Assembly (NCBI GenBank): GCA_030684555.1
Contig: JAUXVN010000010.1
Location: 1 to 64,000, forward strand
Direction: 5' to 3'
Origin: Ignavibacteria bacterium
Lineage (GTDB): Bacteria; Bacteroidota; Ignavibacteria; Ignavibacteriales; Ignavibacteriaceae
Length of the DNA stretch: 64,000 nucleotides
The notes beneath the pieces are model-generated. The model was not told where the DNA came from. It was given only the letters and a program-made list of their open reading frames with translations, and searched no databases. Below, piece after piece: positions 62,381 to 64,000 of the stretch. A program made the translations under genes and the position numbers. Numbering within the stretch: position 1 is the first letter of the stretch; each line of letters begins with the position of its first letter.

Positions 62381-64000
62381 ATGATTTTACATTCTTTGCG
62401 GTTATTCATATATATATCTATTCTGCTACACTTTTTATACCCACAGTTGAGTTACTCGCAAAATTCAGGATCACTTCGCGGTTTTGTTATTGATGCAGTA
62501 ACCGGTGAAGCTGTGATTTATGCTAATGTTGTTGTTAAAGGCTCCGGTCGCGGTGCTTCGACAGATACACGGGGTTATTTTTATCTTCCTAATTTAGCTG
62601 TGGGAGAACACAAAGTTATATTTTCATATATCGGTTATCAAAAAAGAGAATCTACAGTTATAATTAAAGAAGACCAAATAACTCGATTGGATATTGAGTT
62701 AACTCCATCAAAAATAATACTTGAAGATATTTCTATAATTGGTGAAAGGACGGTAAGAGAAGCTGAGACTGATTTAGGGTTGCATAATATTTCTATTCAA
62801 GAAATTGAAATGATACCAACCGGTATTGAATCAGATCTCTTCAGAGCATTACAGACAGTTCCAGGAGTTAGTTCAACAGGTGATATTACTGCACAATATT
62901 ATGTGAGAGGCGGTGGGAGTGATCAAAATTTAGTTTTATTGAATGGAGCACCGGTTTATAATCCTTTTCATGCACTCGGAATCTTTAGTGTTATCGATCC
63001 GGAAATGATAACTATGGTTGAATTTTTCAAAGGAGCATTCACACCAAATTATGGTGAAAGATTATCTTCAATATTAAATGTTATTACAAGAGATGGGAAT
63101 AAAAACCGATACAAAAGTTCGGTTAGTGCCAGTTTTGTATCGGCTAAAGCATCCGCAGAAGGTCCAATTCCGGGCGGTTCGTTCATCGCAACAGGTAGAA
63201 AAAGTTATTTCACAAAAATATTAAAGAATTACTTGAACAATAAAGAAGCTCCATTCGATTTCTATGATTTATCATATAAAGTAAATTATTCTAATCATGA
63301 GTTGGTACCTGAAGGTAAGTTTATTTTTCACGGATTTATGAGCAGGGATGAAGTAAATAATAACGATCCATTAAGAGAAGATTATTGGGTTAAGAATAAT
63401 ATAATCGGCTTAAATTGGCAGCAGGTTTGGTCAAGTCCATTATATTCAGTGATGACGTTTTCATACAGCGGTTATGAGGCTGAAGTTATACCCAATTTGA
63501 GTAATGCAAAACCAAGATGGAATAAAATATCTGACATCACAAATCACTGGAATTTTACTTATATGTATAGTTCATATGATGAACTCCATTTTGGTTTACA
63601 AAACACATTCTTGACTACTGATTTAGAACTTGAAAATATTTATGGAAGAAAAGCGAGCTTAAATAAAACGGGATACCAAATGAGAGGGCATGTAAATTAC
63701 AGATTTTTTAGATTTGACAAAGTTGGGATTGATGTCGGAGTCAGAGTTAATTTCGTTTCCATTTCTGAAAGAGGTCCTTTTTTCTTAGAGCCAAGATTAA
63801 GTATAACATACAAACCGGTGGAAACTATTGCATTAAAAGCAGCTTTTGGAAGACATTCACAGGAAATTATTTCTCTTGCTGATGAACGGGAGTTAATCTC
63901 AATTTATGAACCATGGACTATTATTCCGGAATATCTTGCCCCTTCTGAAGCAACACAAGGAAGTCTGGGGATGAAAATATTTTTAACTGAAAAATTATCA
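62381..64000 (+). CDS. TonB-dependent receptor, 5' part
   Basis: Open from ATG 62381 to the right edge (540 codons, no stop). Signal peptide about 1-27, then a carboxypeptidase regulatory-like domain (GSLRGFVIDAVTGEAVIYAN, IGYQKRESTV) and a plug domain (LQTVPGVSSTGDITAQYYVR, GAPVYNPFHALGIFS) followed by the start of the beta-barrel. SusC-like in layout, though no SusD is seen before the window ends. It imports a ligand across the outer membrane with TonB energy. Confidence 0.9.
   Translation, partial: MILHSLRLFIYISILLHFLYPQLSYSQNSGSLRGFVIDAVTGEAVIYANVVVKGSGRGASTDTRGYFYLPNLAVGEHKVIFSYIGYQKRESTVIIKEDQITRLDIELTPSKIILEDISIIGERTVREAETDLGLHNISIQEIEMIPTGIESDLFRALQTVPGVSSTGDITAQYYVRGGGSDQNLVLLNGAPVYNPFHALGIFSVIDPEMITMVEFFKGAFTPNYGERLSSILNVITRDGNKNRYKSSVSASFVSAKASAEGPIPGGSFIATGRKSYFTKILKNYLNNKEAPFDFYDLSYKVNYSNHELVPEGKFIFHGFMSRDEVNNNDPLREDYWVKNNIIGLNWQQVWSSPLYSVMTFSYSGYEAEVIPNLSNAKPRWNKISDITNHWNFTYMYSSYDELHFGLQNTFLTTDLELENIYGRKASLNKTGYQMRGHVNYRFFRFDKVGIDVGVRVNFVSISERGPFFLEPRLSITYKPVETIALKAAFGRHSQEIISLADERELISIYEPWTIIPEYLAPSEATQGSLGMKIFLTEKLS

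Noticed and set aside
1-64000. CRISPR arrays, rRNA or tRNA genes
   Set aside because: No regularly spaced direct repeats, cloverleaf sequences or conserved rRNA stretches were seen by eye; a covariance-model scan was not available.

Overview
The window looks like chromosomal DNA of an AT-rich, Gram-negative bacterium of the Bacteroidota/Chlorobiota/Ignavibacteriota assemblage, most likely an Ignavibacteriales relative. This placement is inferred from family recognition only. The clues are two secreted proteins ending in a type IX secretion sorting domain with the QNYPNPFNP signature, a complete MoxR-DUF58-BatABCDE aerotolerance operon, KdsB (Kdo, hence LPS), a TonB-dependent receptor, and weak or absent Shine-Dalgarno sites mixed with occasional strong ones. 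No rRNA, tRNA, CRISPR array or intact insertion sequence was seen.

Layout. Positions 1-3200 hold a minus-strand accessory operon of defence type. It encodes a stand-alone TIR protein, a three-part protein with a central TIR domain, a free-standing SLOG-fold protein, and a ThsB-like TIR protein. A frameshifted and truncated second ThsB-like gene follows. All junctions overlap or are very short. 3370-5761 carries a DUF2279 protein, a metallo-beta-lactamase-fold hydrolase and a GNAT acetyltransferase. At 5764-9254 glycogen synthase is the last gene behind a three-gene cassette containing an Nmad3-family protein, a probable PUA/Nmad-like protein and an unknown. 9380-11793 is hemB and a HemY-type protoporphyrinogen oxidase. 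11959-14967 encodes an M14 carboxypeptidase-like enzyme and an ATP-grasp enzyme, followed by a perfect 30-bp palindrome. 15173-18815 (minus) holds ComF, a von Willebrand A membrane protein and SurE.

18965-25080 (plus) is a housekeeping run: PgeF, an EamA transporter, FolB, FolK, a deoxynucleoside kinase, a small membrane protein, Ppx/GppA, DUF302 and an RlmI-like methyltransferase. 25181-33404 is the Bat operon. 33626-41845 (plus) carries PlsC, GatC, KdsB, a PLP enzyme, a HIT hydrolase, a lone B12-binding subunit, YchF, TypA/BipA and PepD. 41957-42824 (minus) is a bacterial SET-domain protein overlapping a secreted protein. 42904-45473 is a secreted endonuclease I coupled to a class A beta-lactamase-like hydrolase that lacks the usual general-base Glu. 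After PfkA, an SSS symporter and an outer-membrane barrel comes a minus operon (49132-53640) of a large golvesin/amidase-like lipoprotein, dCMP deaminase and a D-2-hydroxyacid dehydrogenase. Then follow an OB-fold lipoprotein, a MATE transporter, a PspC-toastrack pair, a CPHC-motif unknown, a queuosine-precursor transporter, a large CotH/lamin-tail protein and a TonB-dependent receptor cut by the right edge.

The best candidate for an undescribed system is the TIR/TIR/SLOG/TIR operon. It has the parts of a nucleotide second-messenger immune system resembling Thoeris, but the SLOG receptor is not fused to a SIR2 effector, and the middle TIR protein has two flanking regions I cannot assign. The Nmad cassette coupled to glgA is the second candidate.
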